Shown here: positions 25,317-35,732 of the stretch, piece after piece | Layout: each line of letters begins with the position of its first letter | Numbering within the stretch: position 1 is the stretch's first letter | Origin: Candidatus Thalassarchaeaceae archaeon | GTDB lineage: Archaea > Thermoplasmatota > Poseidoniia > Poseidoniales > Thalassarchaeaceae | Assembly (NCBI GenBank): GCA_023700255.1 | Contig: JAJPRD010000009.1 | Coordinates: forward strand, 1-47,072 | Length of the DNA: 47,072 nt | Reading direction: 5' to 3' | Made by a program: the position numbers and the translations under genes | The notes under the pieces: generated by a model | Databases searched by the model: none | Seen by the model: the letters and a program-made list of their open reading frames with translations, nothing else | What the model was told of the DNA's origin: nothing

Positions 25317-26611
25317 GATTTATTCAAACATTCTACGATAATATCCCAAGGTGCATCAGTTCTAAATGAAGGTTTAGAATAGTGTGATCTTGCTGCTTTA
25401 AACCCCTTTTCTTTAATTAATTCAATCATTTTATTTGGGCTAGGGGGAGATCCTTGATTGAGCCAACTAGCTAAATCATCAGTTAAAATCAGATTTCCAC
25501 AATCCGCTACTTCAGCTTCTTGTTCTATGTACCTAATACTCCGAAGAACTTTTCTTTTTTGTAATTCAAAGTCTCTTTCAACCCAAGACAATAGATTATC
25601 TTTTTCAAATTTTTTAGTGCACATAGATATCGCTTGCTCTTCTGTAAAACTTGACATTACTTCTGAATCACCAATCGGGCCTACCCATAGCGGGCCTGAA
25701 ACACGCTTATCTTTTCTACTAACTGAGTATGAAAGAGGTAAAAAACAATGCATAGGGAGAGATTCCATAGAGCTAGGTGGTGTAAGTTTAGCATCTATTG
25801 AGGCTTGAGTTTCTTCTTTATTTGGCTCCGATATTCTCCATCCTAAGTTTTCTTCTAATTTATTTGAGATTTCAACTGATTTTATCACTTTCATAGAAAC
25901 TCTCAGGTGATGAGAGTCCCATATTGACATTATTGGTTGAATGCACCTGTCGTGCCTTGCTGCATTTCTTGCAATACATGCTAATAAAACTCTCATTCCT
26001 GAATCATGCGCTAAGCCATCAGTCTTCACTCTAGCACCGTACCTTCTCAATAAGGCCGTCCGAGAAGATCCTGTCAAAGCAGCAGTGTCTGTAGCACTAA
26101 CTTCTAAAATCGCTCTCCTCGCTAGAGATTGAATCGCTGTATCTAAAAACGGCATAGGGGAACCAAATGGATCAACATCTACCCAGTGCCAACCTTGGTC
26201 TAGTACTGCGGTGCGTAAATCTCCTTGTCGTGCCGTTAGAATTCCTTGACCATGTTCCGGCGGGAATTGTTTATGATTCATCATGGCCCATTCCAATGAA
26301 TTAGCATTTAAGTCACAGATAGTAACTCTCAATCTTTCTGCGTAATCGCTAGGTAATTCATTTAACCATCTTCTTGCTCTCAATCCACTTGCTGCAAGCC
26401 CATCAATAGCATAAATTTCAGAATTTCCTAAGTATCCGGATTCGATAATATGTTTCATTAAAATTACACTTCTTGTTCTTGATCCAGCCATTGCTGAGTT
26501 ATAGAACACTTTCTCAAAATCTTTTGCTGCAGGTCCTAGGCTATTATCGAGTACTTGATCAGTCAGCCGCATTAAAGTGGCTCCTTCTAGGTTAACCAAA
26601 CCCTCTTGCAC
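25301..26611 (-). CDS. trm1: tRNA (guanine-26-N2)-dimethyltransferase Trm1
   Basis: 436 aa, SAM-dependent methylation of G26 in tRNA. Motifs: QEGLVNLEG at the N-terminus, VFYNSAMAGSRTRSV, YAIDGLAASGLRARRW (SAM-binding), VTICDLNANS, the catalytic-type WVDVDPFGSPMPF, and SATDTAALTGS. The whole length matches archaeal Trm1. The start at 26611 keeps the conserved EG-containing N-terminus; a later ATG at 26572 would delete it. It is followed 3' by moaA in convergent orientation, and purM lies 19 nt further upstream on the same strand (purM-trm1 operon). Confidence 0.93.
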   Translation of the reverse strand: MQEGLVNLEGATLMRLTDQVLDNSLGPAAKDFEKVFYNSAMAGSRTRSVILMKHIIESGYLGNSEIYAIDGLAASGLRARRWLNELPSDYAERLRVTICDLNANSLEWAMMNHKQFPPEHGQGILTARQGDLRTAVLDQGWHWVDVDPFGSPMPFLDTAIQSLARRAILEVSATDTAALTGSSRTALLRRYGARVKTDGLAHDSGMRVLLACIARNAARHDRCIQPIMSIWDSHHLRVSMKVIKSVEISNKLEENLGWRISEPNKEETQASIDAKLTPPSSMESLPMHCFLPLSYSVSRKDKRVSGPLWVGPIGDSEVMSSFTEEQAISMCTKKFEKDNLLSWVERDFELQKRKVLRSIRYIEQEAEVADCGNLILTDDLASWLNQGSPPSPNKMIELIKEKGFKAARSHYSKPSFRTDAPWDIIVECLNKSQPPI

Positions 26612-26629
26612 TTCAAATCATTACTCCAG

Positions 26630-27748
26630 TTAATAATGCTCAAACACAATTTCTGAGTTCTTATGCGTAACCTTCCTTCCTTCATTATGCACAAAACCAA
26701 TTCGTCGACAACCAGGTAATCTTTCATCAAGCCAAGATTGTACTGATTCAGCGACATCTTTACTGACTGCTATCATCATTCCCGTACCCATATTGAAAGT
26801 CCTGTGCATTTCTTTACTATTTACCGAACCTTGTTCAGCAAGCCATTGAAATTCAGGTAATATGGGTAAAGGTGTGTCGATATGCCATCCCAATTGGTCA
26901 TGTAATCTTAGCAGATTTGATAATCCCCCGCCAGTTATATGTGCCATCGCTTTTAGATCCCTTACTCCACAAGGGCCCGTTCCTTCTCTACAACTTTTAA
27001 TCAAATCAATTAGTGGATTAACATAGATTCTAGTTGGATTAAGTAGAACTTCACCTAAAGTAATTTCACCTTCTTCAAATCTTTCTATTAATCTATTAGG
27101 ATGGCTTGTATTAAACGGGGCTTTATCTGTTAATGATTTTCCCGAACGTTTCAAGATAGCCCTCACAAGTGTATAGCCATTGGAATGTATACCGCTACTA
27201 GGTAGGCCAATTATTACATCTCCATCTTTTAAATTCTCACCGGTTATTGCATCCCCTTTAGGGAACCAACCCAAGGCCGTACCCGATAGGTCGAGCTCAG
27301 TAACAATACCTGGCAATGTTGCAGTTTCCCCCCCAGCCAAAGTTATTTTTGCCCTTTTACAGGCTTCAGCTAAAGACGCTCCAAGTATTGCATGAGTTTC
27401 AGGATCAGTTTTTGGGACAGCAATATAATCTACGAAAGCAATCGGTTCAGCCCCTACGCATAGTAAGTCATTAACATTCATAGCAACGCAGTCAATTCCA
27501 ACACTTTGATATTTTTTAAGTTCATTAGCGATCATTAATTTCGACCCAACACCATCAGTTGCTAACGCCAACCTATAATCTCCAAATTCTATAATTCCTC
27601 CAAAACCACCTGGTAGTGGCACGGGGGCTCCAAATTCTCCAGTCTTTCTAACAGATGCAGAAAGAGCACCTACTAGGCTAGCAACTGCAATGCCCTCTGC
27701 ATCGATGTCGACACCGGATGCTGCATAGTCCAATGGGGTGTCATCCAT
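26630..27748 (-). CDS. purM: Phosphoribosylformylglycinamidine cyclo-ligase
   Basis: AIR synthetase, fifth step of de novo purine synthesis (FGAM + ATP to AIR). 372 aa. Diagnostic blocks: DYAASGVDIDAEG at the N-terminus, LALATDGVGSKL, VGIDCVAMNVNDLLCVGAEPIAFVDY, LAGGETATLPG, IGLPSSGIHSNGY and MAHITGGGLSNLLR. It is complete, and precedes trm1 by 19 nt on the same strand. Confidence 0.96.
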   Translation of the reverse strand: MDDTPLDYAASGVDIDAEGIAVASLVGALSASVRKTGEFGAPVPLPGGFGGIIEFGDYRLALATDGVGSKLMIANELKKYQSVGIDCVAMNVNDLLCVGAEPIAFVDYIAVPKTDPETHAILGASLAEACKRAKITLAGGETATLPGIVTELDLSGTALGWFPKGDAITGENLKDGDVIIGLPSSGIHSNGYTLVRAILKRSGKSLTDKAPFNTSHPNRLIERFEEGEITLGEVLLNPTRIYVNPLIDLIKSCREGTGPCGVRDLKAMAHITGGGLSNLLRLHDQLGWHIDTPLPILPEFQWLAEQGSVNSKEMHRTFNMGTGMMIAVSKDVAESVQSWLDERLPGCRRIGFVHNEGRKVTHKNSEIVFEHY

Positions 27749-27943
27749 ACACTTCCGACCAATAACTACTCCATGAATTGCTCTGTCTGATATTTTCTTT
27801 TAATCTCCTCACATGGGTTCAATATTTATTTTCTCCGACTTCAATATAGTAAATATACTCAAAAAGACACATTTGGGTACATCTCCAAGAGACTCTATAA
27901 CTGTTGCACCTTCCCCACGGCCTTACCGGAACGTGAGTATCCT
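27749..27943. promoter_or_regulatory. Divergent intergenic region between purM and the Liv-type operon
   Basis: This 195-nt gap, the largest in the window, must hold both promoters. Candidate TATA elements: CAATATTTATTTTC (27811-27824) for purM on the minus strand; AGTAAATATACT (27848-27859) or CTATAA (27895-27900) for the binding-protein gene on the plus strand. The last lies about 45 nt before the ATG and would give a leader of about 20 nt. Assignments rest on position and composition only. Confidence 0.4.
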
Positions 27944-30900
27944 ATGAATAACAAAAAAATAATTGCAATGATGATGACCCTAAGTATGCTAGCAGCAGCC
28001 TTTGCTGGATGCTTAGGCGGAGATGACGACGAACCAGTAATAGAAGAATGGTCACTTACACCAGCAGCAGATGTAAGTGCAGATTTCATTACTTCTGACT
28101 GGACCCCGATTATCCCCAACTTGAACGCCGGAGAGATGTGTGATGCAATCCTTTCCTCCATGACCAAAACAGTTGACAGAGAAGTCATAGTTGATTTCAC
28201 TCGCGGTTACTATACTAGTAGTCAAGGTGTAATTGGTTCAGCGGATGCTACTGCTATCAACGATCCAGTTGATATGAATGTAGATGGTACTGTGGTTGCA
28301 GTACAGACTGGAACAACTTCAGATCTTTGGGCAAATGAGAATTTACCTCTTGCAACAATTCTAGCATACGAAGACTTCCCTCAAGTAACTGCAGCAATTA
28401 GTAATGGTGAAGCACACTATGCTTTGGGCGATTCACCAGTACTAGCATTATCTGGCGATTTAATGGTTACTTTCTCAGATGAGACTTTTGGTATGGCTGT
28501 AGCAGATGGCAATTCAGAACTTCTTGACGCATTGAATGTAGCAATTACAGCAGTAATTGATTCTGGCGAGTATGACCTAATCTTCGGAGCTTCTTTCGAT
28601 GGTATGGTTGTATTAACTGATGATACAGACTCTTCAACAGCAACTGCATACCCTATGGCAACAGAAGGTAGCAGACTAACACATGTTCTAGAATCTGGTA
28701 GTCTAAGATTTTGTTCAGATACAACTTACCCTCCATTCGAGAGTCTTGATGCAGACGGTACTGTAGTAGGTTTCAGTGCAGATCTTGGTAACGCAGTTGC
28801 CGATGAGATGGCTGCACACTATATGATGGCAGCAAACCCAATGTTTGTACCACCAGTAGTGGCAACACCTGATGTTACAATTAAAATTGGATTCCTTAAT
28901 GATGCAACTGGGCCAATCTCAGTATATGCAGGAGGCTTCACATTTGCTTCTACAACAGCAGCAGCAACTCTAACAGCAGCAAATGATGGATACAGCTTCG
29001 AGATAGTTGAAGCAGATTCAGCATGTGATGGTCAAGCAGCAGCTACAGCGGCTCAAGCATTAGTTGACGCTGGAGTAGTAGCAGTAGCTGGAGCAGCATG
29101 TTCCGGTGCATCAATGGGTGCTAACGCAGTTCTTTCAGCAGCAGGGATCCCAATGGTTTCCTATGCAAGTACTAGCCCAGCATTATCTGATTCAGTAGCA
29201 TATCCAGACTTCTTCCGTGTAGTCCCTAGTGACGCTATTCAAGGTGACGCTATGGCAGACATGGTTGCAGCAAGTGGTGTAACTAATCCAGCATTAATCC
29301 ATATGACTAACGCATATGGAGCAGGTCTTGCAGATTCATTCGAGTCTTACTGGTTAGATATGGGTATGTCACTTTGTCTAAAGTCAGGTTATGACGAAAC
29401 AGCTACTGATTTCTCAGCAGCAGTCCAAGCAGTAATGGATGCGGGTTGCGATTCAGCAATCCTAGCTTCTTATTCTGCTGATGGTGCAATGATTATCGAG
29501 ACTATGGCAGTAATGGGTGCAACAATCCCAGTATTCGGTGCTGATGGAATAGCAGGCGAATCTGCTCTTCTCGATTACACTAATCCAGCAGCTGCAAATG
29601 GCGTTCAAGTAACAATGCCTAGAGCAGCAGCAGCAGGAGCAGGTGAATTCGCAGTTACTTGTGCAGCAGATGATGTATGTGCTGCAGGTATCTACACTGC
29701 AGAAGCATTCGACGCAGTAATGATGATCGGACATGCAGCTATGCATGACGATGGAGCAGATATGGCAGACCACCTAAAGATGGTTGGCATGGATTACGCT
29801 GGAGCAAGTGGCGTACATGACTTCATGGATAATGGGGACGTTGCAGGAAGCGGATATGATGTCTGTACTTTCAATCACGTACCTACATATGGAGATTACT
29901 TCAACTGTGATATGATGTGGACTGGAAACGAGGGTCTAGAAGCAGCACCATTCATGGGAATGACTGTAAAGATTGGTTTCCTTAATGACGCAACTGGACC
30001 TATTGCAGTATATGCAATGGGCTTCGTAGCAGCATCTCAAATTGCTATTGGTATGGCTAACACAATCGGATGGAACAGTATGGTTCAGTTCGAGATAGTT
30101 TATGCTGATTCAGGTTGTTCAGGCGATATGGGTGCATCTGCGGCTCAAACATTAGTTGATGCAGGTGTAGTAGGAGTAGTTGGAGCAGCATGTTCCGGTG
30201 CTTCAATGGCTGCTAACGCAGTTCTTTCAGCAGCAGGAATTCCTCAGATTTCCTATGCAAGTACTAGTCCAGCACTTTCAGATGCTACTGCTTACCCTGA
30301 TTTCTTCCGTGTAGTTCCAAGCGATGCTCTACAAGGTCAAGCACTTAGTGCAGTAGTACAAGCAGACATGCCAGCTGATGGAACAGTCGGACTAGTTCAT
30401 ATGACTAACGCATATGGATCAGGTCTTGCAGATTCATTCTCTGCTGATTTCACAGCAGATGGTAGTACGCTATGCACAACTATTGGCTATGAAGAAACAA
30501 CAACTGATTTCTCAGCTGCTGTTCAAGCAATGACCGATAGTGGTTGCACTTCTGCAGTATTAGTATCATATGCAGCAGACGGTGGAATGATTCTCGATGA
30601 GATGGCTTCACAAGGCTGGTCAGGTCAAGTATATGGCGGAGATGGAATTGCTGAAGAAGGTCTAGCAGCAGATACAAGTGCTAGCGTTGATGGCGTAATT
30701 GCTACAAAGCCAGCATCTGGATCAATGGGTACTGTAGGATATGTATTCGCTGGTCTATGTGCTCAATCTTCTGACTGTGCTGGTGGTATCTATACCGCTG
30801 AAGCATTCGATGGAGTAGTTGTAATGGCATTAGCTGCATTCGCACACTTGGCATCACCTGGAGCTACATTATCTCAAGTAATTATGGCAACAGGTCAAGG

Positions 30901-31051
30901 ATTAGAAGGAGCGAGTGGAACAATCTCTTTCCTTTCTAACGGTGACAGTCCTGGTGCAGGTTACTGTGTAGGTGACTTCACAGAAGATGTTGATGGCAAT
31001 GTAGCCTTCACTTGCAACCGTAGCTGGGACCCAGCAAACGGAATGTCTTGA
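27944..31051 (+). CDS. Lipid-anchored multi-domain solute-binding protein: rearranged SBP_bac_3 module plus two tandem LIV-type domains
   Basis: 1035 aa. Lipoprotein signal with Cys23 (AFAGC) and an acidic linker. Residues about 45-218 match the second part of an amino-acid SBP_bac_3 domain (SDWTPIIPNLNAGE, DREVIVDFTRGYY, VAVQTGTTSDLW, ending YDLIFG). Residues 243-293 match its missing first part (VLESGSLRFCSDTTYPPFE..DGTVVGFSADL), so the halves are in swapped order. Two Peripla_BP_6/LivK-like domains follow, starting at residues 311 and 673 with nearly the same words (KIGFLNDATGPI). It feeds the downstream fused permease and LivG/LivF ATPases and probably captures amino acids or amides. A strong hairpin terminator lies between it and the permease gene. 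Confidence 0.9.
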   Translation: MNNKKIIAMMMTLSMLAAAFAGCLGGDDDEPVIEEWSLTPAADVSADFITSDWTPIIPNLNAGEMCDAILSSMTKTVDREVIVDFTRGYYTSSQGVIGSADATAINDPVDMNVDGTVVAVQTGTTSDLWANENLPLATILAYEDFPQVTAAISNGEAHYALGDSPVLALSGDLMVTFSDETFGMAVADGNSELLDALNVAITAVIDSGEYDLIFGASFDGMVVLTDDTDSSTATAYPMATEGSRLTHVLESGSLRFCSDTTYPPFESLDADGTVVGFSADLGNAVADEMAAHYMMAANPMFVPPVVATPDVTIKIGFLNDATGPISVYAGGFTFASTTAAATLTAANDGYSFEIVEADSACDGQAAATAAQALVDAGVVAVAGAACSGASMGANAVLSAAGIPMVSYASTSPALSDSVAYPDFFRVVPSDAIQGDAMADMVAASGVTNPALIHMTNAYGAGLADSFESYWLDMGMSLCLKSGYDETATDFSAAVQAVMDAGCDSAILASYSADGAMIIETMAVMGATIPVFGADGIAGESALLDYTNPAAANGVQVTMPRAAAAGAGEFAVTCAADDVCAAGIYTAEAFDAVMMIGHAAMHDDGADMADHLKMVGMDYAGASGVHDFMDNGDVAGSGYDVCTFNHVPTYGDYFNCDMMWTGNEGLEAAPFMGMTVKIGFLNDATGPIAVYAMGFVAASQIAIGMANTIGWNSMVQFEIVYADSGCSGDMGASAAQTLVDAGVVGVVGAACSGASMAANAVLSAAGIPQISYASTSPALSDATAYPDFFRVVPSDALQGQALSAVVQADMPADGTVGLVHMTNAYGSGLADSFSADFTADGSTLCTTIGYEETTTDFSAAVQAMTDSGCTSAVLVSYAADGGMILDEMASQGWSGQVYGGDGIAEEGLAADTSASVDGVIATKPASGSMGTVGYVFAGLCAQSSDCAGGIYTAEAFDGVVVMALAAFAHLASPGATLSQVIMATGQGLEGASGTISFLSNGDSPGAGYCVGDFTEDVDGNVAFTCNRSWDPANGMS

Positions 31052-31082
31052 TTAATCTCTTAGATTAAACAGGCTACGTAAA

Positions 31083-31123
31083 GCAGTGTGGCGGGATTTC
31101 CCGCCACGCTGCCCTTTTTTTTT
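31083..31123 (+). terminator. Strong hairpin plus T-tract after the binding-protein gene
   Basis: 14-bp stem GCAGTGTGGCGGGA/TCCCGCCACGCTGC (one G-T pair) with a 2-nt loop, followed by CC and nine Ts (31115-31123). It looks like an intrinsic terminator, and the T-tract alone would suffice for archaeal termination. It sits between the binding-protein gene and the permease gene, so it probably ends most transcripts after the binding protein and lets a fraction read through. Confidence 0.85.
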
Positions 31124-31156
31124 AAAATTCAATTATGATTCAGTGTGTGTGTAGTA

Positions 31157-34100
31157 ATGCTCCAGCAGATTCGTAAAAACTATAATCAACTTTCAACTCT
31201 TAAGCAAAGATTAATTTTTGCTTTATTCCTATTCTTTGATTCTCTGTTCTTAGGGCTATCTCAAGGTTATGGAACATTTAACCTTCTCGACACTATTCTT
31301 CTCGACAAATTACCAACTGATTTAATCTGGTTACTACAGGTTCTAGAATCATTATCTGCTGGATTTTTAGTCGTAAAGATTTTCTTTGATGATCTTCCAA
31401 AAAGTCCCACTAAGACCTTTGCAATGTTAATTTCACCATTGTTTATGTTAGGGATAGTTTTTGTGACAATAGAAGCACTACTACAAGGACTCGATACAAG
31501 AGCAACAATTACATTAGATTTAATTTCTATCAGTACAGGAACCCTTACTTGGGCTTCTACATATCTTGCGATTGCAATTGGATTAACTTTAACATATAAG
31601 GTACAAAGATATGGTAACTTTGCTCAATCTGAATTCTTTATGATTGGTATGTACTTAGCAATGATAATGATTTGGAGCGATTATTTTCTTCCATTGTATG
31701 ATGCTCCGAAAGACGGTGTTTTAAGTTGGTCATTATTATCGTGGTCTCTTATTGCTGCTTTTATCTTAACAGGAATTGCAGGTATAATTATTGATAGACT
31801 TGTATATCGTGGTTTTCGTGAAGATAAAGCCTCTCCTCAAGTGATGATGATAGCATCCTTAGGTGTTGCATTAATTCTCAGAGCTTTGACATATTTGCGT
31901 TTTGGGGCTTCAAGAAATATGTTTGAGCCTGATTCAGATTGGAGGATGCCAACAATGCGTTGGGAGCTTCCAACTACTAAATTTCGTTTCAATTTTGGTG
32001 ATAGAACGCAAGGACTTGCCCCTGCAGAGCCATTTTGGGATGCTAATGGAAATGGCATTTATGATCGAGGAACCAATGGCCTGTTTGAATCTTTTATTGA
32101 TTTAGATGGAGACAATCGATATGACCAAGTTCAAGTTTACAATCACTATAATTGCGAGCAAACAGGTATCGATGAAACAACAGGTGAACCAATTTTATCA
32201 CGAATTATTAGTGAAGTTTCTAAGCCATTTTTTGAAATGTACGACACCAATGCTGATTGCATAACAGGGGCAACCACAAACTATGCTTACTACAAAGGAA
32301 TTGTTCCAGCAGTTATTTTTTCTTCTGTTGCTATTCTTCTTTTGTTATTGACAAAAACTAGGCTAGGGAGGAAAATGCGAGCAGTGGCAGATAATCCTGA
32401 ACTTGCAGCTAGTAGCGGAATCAATGTAGAACGCGTCCAATTGACTAGTGCATTTTTATCCGCCGGAATTTCGGGTTTAGGTGGAGCAATATTTGCCATA
32501 ACTCTTCGATATAATCCTGAAACTGCATTTACATTACTTTTACCCTCTTTTGCGGTTATTGTCTTAGGTACTATTGGTTCAATACCTGGAGCAATTATTG
32601 CTTCATTAATAGTTGGCTTTGTTAGAGCCCTTTCATCTCCAATATTGATTGGTATCGGTAGTCCTTTAGGCCGCTCTAATTACACCGCTATGGATGGAGT
32701 AATGCCCTACATCTTCCTTGTTGCTGTATTAATGATCATGCCAGAAGGTATTGGTGATGCTTATGAGAAATGGAAGATAGATCGATTAAGAAGAAAGAGA
32801 GAAAAAACTAATCAACCTTCCAAAATAGTCACATATTTACTTGCTATATTCCCTTTAACTGCCGTTTTAGGTATTCATAATTGGTGGAACAATCGTTCAG
32901 ATCGTGCACAAACATTGGGAGCCTTGAGTATTGCAACCTATGTATTCCATCGATTTGCTAGTTTTATTGATAAAAATTCATTCTCACCCGGTGCTTGTTC
33001 GGATTCTTGTGAGTCCAATGGAGCGGTTGAAACAAATTTAGATATTTTATTAGGTAGTGATGGTATTTTACAGCCAGAAGATTCTCCATTCTTTTCCGAT
33101 ACTTTATCAGATTTCGATATGTCTTGGTTCGACCTGATGCAAACTGAAATTTGGCTACTTGATTTAATTGCTTCATTAGATTCTCTTGTATGGCCCTTGC
33201 TTCCAATTTTAATTTGGATAGTAGCTCTATTTCAGGCTAATGAATATATTTCAGGAAATTCTCCAGAATCTGAAGTCATTAGATCCACAAATAAAGTTAT
33301 GAAATTGGGCTTTTTAGTATCTTTAGAGAAACATTATTCAAAGACAAAAAATCACCTTGGAAAAATTATTAGAGATTATGATTTAATATTGTTAAAGTTG
33401 AAATCGATTATTAATACTAATAAAAAGATTATAATTGCCAAAATTCCAGATGATTGGAAGAAAAATTCAGTGCTAAAAGATCGGCTACAATATGGTCGTG
33501 AAAGTAAATTAGGATCTAATTTGACATTTATATTCTTACTTTTAGTTTTATTCATGTTCCTCTATTGGCTACCTATTTCTAACTCCGACACTATGAATTT
33601 TAACAAGGCTCTTCAAGTTTCAAATGTTTTATTGACATTATCAATATTCATATTGATGTCTTTTTCCTTAAATCTCCATACAGGAGTTACTGGAATGGTC
33701 AACTTTGGTGTCATATTCTTCGTTGGTATTGGGGCAATTACTGTAGGGATTCTCACGGCTCCCACTGAAGTACATGGTTATGCGTGGCCTGTTTTGCCAG
33801 CAACTATTGCTGCTATACTACTAGCGGCAGCATTTGGATGGGCGTTAGCATATCCGACAGCACGCCTAAGGATGGATTATTTTGCAATAGTTACAATTTC
33901 TCTTGGTGAAATTCTTCGTGTTTTATTAGCCGGAGAGCCACTCTTAAGAGTCGGTTCTATTGGTTCTGCAATTGGAATTTCTAAGTACACTCTTCCATTG
34001 AAACAATGGTGGTTTTGTGGAAGTGGAGTTGCCATAGGGCCCGATACGGTCTATGCCAGTGCAGATTCTTGTCGAAATGATTCAGCCCTTCTCGGACCTG

Positions 34101-34957
34101 CCGATAAAATGGGTGAGTTGCTAAATCTTACAGATTCCAATGGTCTGATTGAACCAGCACCATACATGATGCTCCTTGCAATCATGGGTCTTATCTCAGT
34201 AGTAATCGTATGGTGGCTACTTGAAACAATATTATCTTCACCTTGGGGAAGAATACTGAAAGCAATTAGGGAAGATGAAGATGTTGCACAGCATCACGGT
34301 CATAACGTACTTTCTCACAAGGCTGCGAGTCTTGCACTGGGTGCTGGAATAGCAGGTCTTGCAGGAGCCTTCTGGGCTTGGAAGTTAACTGGTTTTGAAC
34401 CTTCAATAATGGCACCAGCTCGTTCTACTTTCCTTGTATGGGCAGCATTTATTATCGGTGGTAAAGCCAATAATAAGGGGATGATAATCGGGGCATTTAT
34501 CATAGTCCTGATGGAGTTCGTATTCAATGTATTAGTTGCCGCCCAGGGTTCACCAGACCTTCCATTGTATACTACTGCTGACCGCATTGATCGCTTATTC
34601 AACTGGCTAGTCACAAGCCAATGGGAAGTCATTAAGATATTTATTGTAATTTCAGTAATCGGTATTATGGTAAGAAATAAAACAATATCTGATATAGGGA
34701 TTTCTGGAGGTTTAATCTTATTATTTACGCTTTTAATGTTAGGGCAACGTTCTATTGAAGAGTCATTTAATGCCGGTATAGTTAGAGCAGATATGGCTTA
34801 TGTGAAAGTATTGTTAATCGGATGCTTAATGCTATTCTCACTAAAGTTAAATCCCAAGGGACTTATTCCCGAGGTTCCATTCAGACCCAAACCGCATGTC
34901 AATAACTCTTCACATAGATTTTTTTCCGATAATTTGAAGGGAGATGATAAAGAATGA
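31157..34957 (+). CDS. Fused LivH-LivM branched-chain amino acid type ABC permease
   Basis: 1266 aa from ATG 31157 (GTG 31145 is also in frame). N-terminal half is LivH-like with cytoplasmic coupling segment [21 protein letters not shown] (near residue 395). C-terminal half, from about residue 785, is LivM-like with [21 protein letters not shown] and [17 protein letters not shown]. Both permease halves that normally come from two genes are therefore in one chain, joined by about 230 residues with extra hydrophobic segments. The LivH part carries an insert of about 130 residues (about 250-378) with Asp-rich loops [10 protein letters not shown] and DLDGDNRYD, probably outside the cell. It ends in an ATGA overlap with livG. 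Substrate inferred from family. Confidence 0.92.
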   Translation: MLQQIRKNYNQLSTLKQRLIFALFLFFDSLFLGLSQGYGTFNLLDTILLDKLPTDLIWLLQVLESLSAGFLVVKIFFDDLPKSPTKTFAMLISPLFMLGIVFVTIEALLQGLDTRATITLDLISISTGTLTWASTYLAIAIGLTLTYKVQRYGNFAQSEFFMIGMYLAMIMIWSDYFLPLYDAPKDGVLSWSLLSWSLIAAFILTGIAGIIIDRLVYRGFREDKASPQVMMIASLGVALILRALTYLRFGASRNMFEPDSDWRMPTMRWELPTTKFRFNFGDRTQGLAPAEPFWDANGNGIYDRGTNGLFESFIDLDGDNRYDQVQVYNHYNCEQTGIDETTGEPILSRIISEVSKPFFEMYDTNADCITGATTNYAYYKGIVPAVIFSSVAILLLLLTKTRLGRKMRAVADNPELAASSGINVERVQLTSAFLSAGISGLGGAIFAITLRYNPETAFTLLLPSFAVIVLGTIGSIPGAIIASLIVGFVRALSSPILIGIGSPLGRSNYTAMDGVMPYIFLVAVLMIMPEGIGDAYEKWKIDRLRRKREKTNQPSKIVTYLLAIFPLTAVLGIHNWWNNRSDRAQTLGALSIATYVFHRFASFIDKNSFSPGACSDSCESNGAVETNLDILLGSDGILQPEDSPFFSDTLSDFDMSWFDLMQTEIWLLDLIASLDSLVWPLLPILIWIVALFQANEYISGNSPESEVIRSTNKVMKLGFLVSLEKHYSKTKNHLGKIIRDYDLILLKLKSIINTNKKIIIAKIPDDWKKNSVLKDRLQYGRESKLGSNLTFIFLLLVLFMFLYWLPISNSDTMNFNKALQVSNVLLTLSIFILMSFSLNLHTGVTGMVNFGVIFFVGIGAITVGILTAPTEVHGYAWPVLPATIAAILLAAAFGWALAYPTARLRMDYFAIVTISLGEILRVLLAGEPLLRVGSIGSAIGISKYTLPLKQWWFCGSGVAIGPDTVYASADSCRNDSALLGPADKMGELLNLTDSNGLIEPAPYMMLLAIMGLISVVIVWWLLETILSSPWGRILKAIREDEDVAQHHGHNVLSHKAASLALGAGIAGLAGAFWAWKLTGFEPSIMAPARSTFLVWAAFIIGGKANNKGMIIGAFIIVLMEFVFNVLVAAQGSPDLPLYTTADRIDRLFNWLVTSQWEVIKIFIVISVIGIMVRNKTISDIGISGGLILLFTLLMLGQRSIEESFNAGIVRADMAYVKVLLIGCLMLFSLKLNPKGLIPEVPFRPKPHVNNSSHRFFSDNLKGDDKE

Positions 34958-35730
34958 GTACCGTTCTTAAAGTTAAAAATCTCCGTAAGGAATTTGGTGG
35001 ACTAGTGGCTGTAAAAGATGTTTCATTTGAGATTAAAAAAGGAGAATTTGTGGGTCTTATAGGTCCAAATGGATGTGGTAAATCTACTACATTTAATTGT
35101 ATCAGCGGTCTCCTAGATCAGACTTCTGGCATTGTAGAAATTTATGGCAAAGACGTATCAAATCTGAGACCGGACCAGATACACAGTTTAGGGGTGACCA
35201 GAACTTTCCAACATACTAGATTATGGCGTGAAATGACAGTTATTGAAAATTTATTAGTCCCTCCTCGGAAACAATTTTCCCCTAGTCTTTTGAAATCGCT
35301 GCTCTTACCGAACAGTCGAGAAGAAGAGGAACAAAGGTTAGTCATGGCACATGAGATCCTTGATGAATTAGAAATCCCTCATATGGCTCATAATTTAGCA
35401 AGTGAATTATCTGGCGGGCAGTCAAAGTTGGTGGATATTGCTCGCTCGAGGATGGGTACCCCGAATCTTCTATTGCTCGATGAACCAGTAGCTGGCGTCG
35501 CGGGTCCTTTAGCGATGAAGATATTCGATAATCTCCGAAAAACAGTTGATGCAACAGGAATTTCGATATTAATAATTGAGCATAATATGGATTTTATACT
35601 TCGTCAAGGAGTTGATAGAATCATTGTGATGAATGAAGGTGAAGTCCTAATGATAGGCACACCAGATGAAGTTAAATCAAATAAAGCAGTAATTGAAGCC
35701 TATCTCGGTTCTGTTGGTGAGGAGGGGTAG
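34954..35730 (+). CDS. livG: ABC transporter ATP-binding protein, LivG-like
   Basis: 258 aa ATPase of the Liv-type importer. Walker [11 protein letters not shown]-loop region [10 protein letters not shown] (typical of LivG), signature [14 protein letters not shown], Walker [11 protein letters not shown], and H-loop IIEHNMDFI. The C-terminal [24 protein letters not shown] is the LivG tail. Start overlaps the permease stop (ATGA), with GGGAGATGAT upstream. The signature Gln-Ser-Lys replaces the usual Gln-Gln-Arg/Lys but is otherwise intact. Confidence 0.94.
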   Translation: MSTVLKVKNLRKEFGGLVAVKDVSFEIKKGEFVGLIGPNGCGKSTTFNCISGLLDQTSGIVEIYGKDVSNLRPDQIHSLGVTRTFQHTRLWREMTVIENLLVPPRKQFSPSLLKSLLLPNSREEEEQRLVMAHEILDELEIPHMAHNLASELSGGQSKLVDIARSRMGTPNLLLLDEPVAGVAGPLAMKIFDNLRKTVDATGISILIIEHNMDFILRQGVDRIIVMNEGEVLMIGTPDEVKSNKAVIEAYLGSVGEEG

Positions 35731-35732
35731 TT

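Noticed and set aside
29462-29773. Cys/Ser/His-rich minus-strand frame inside the binding-protein gene.
   Set aside because: It is the antisense of GCA/GCT-rich (Ala) codons; its Cys-rich look comes from reading TGC complement and has no family match.
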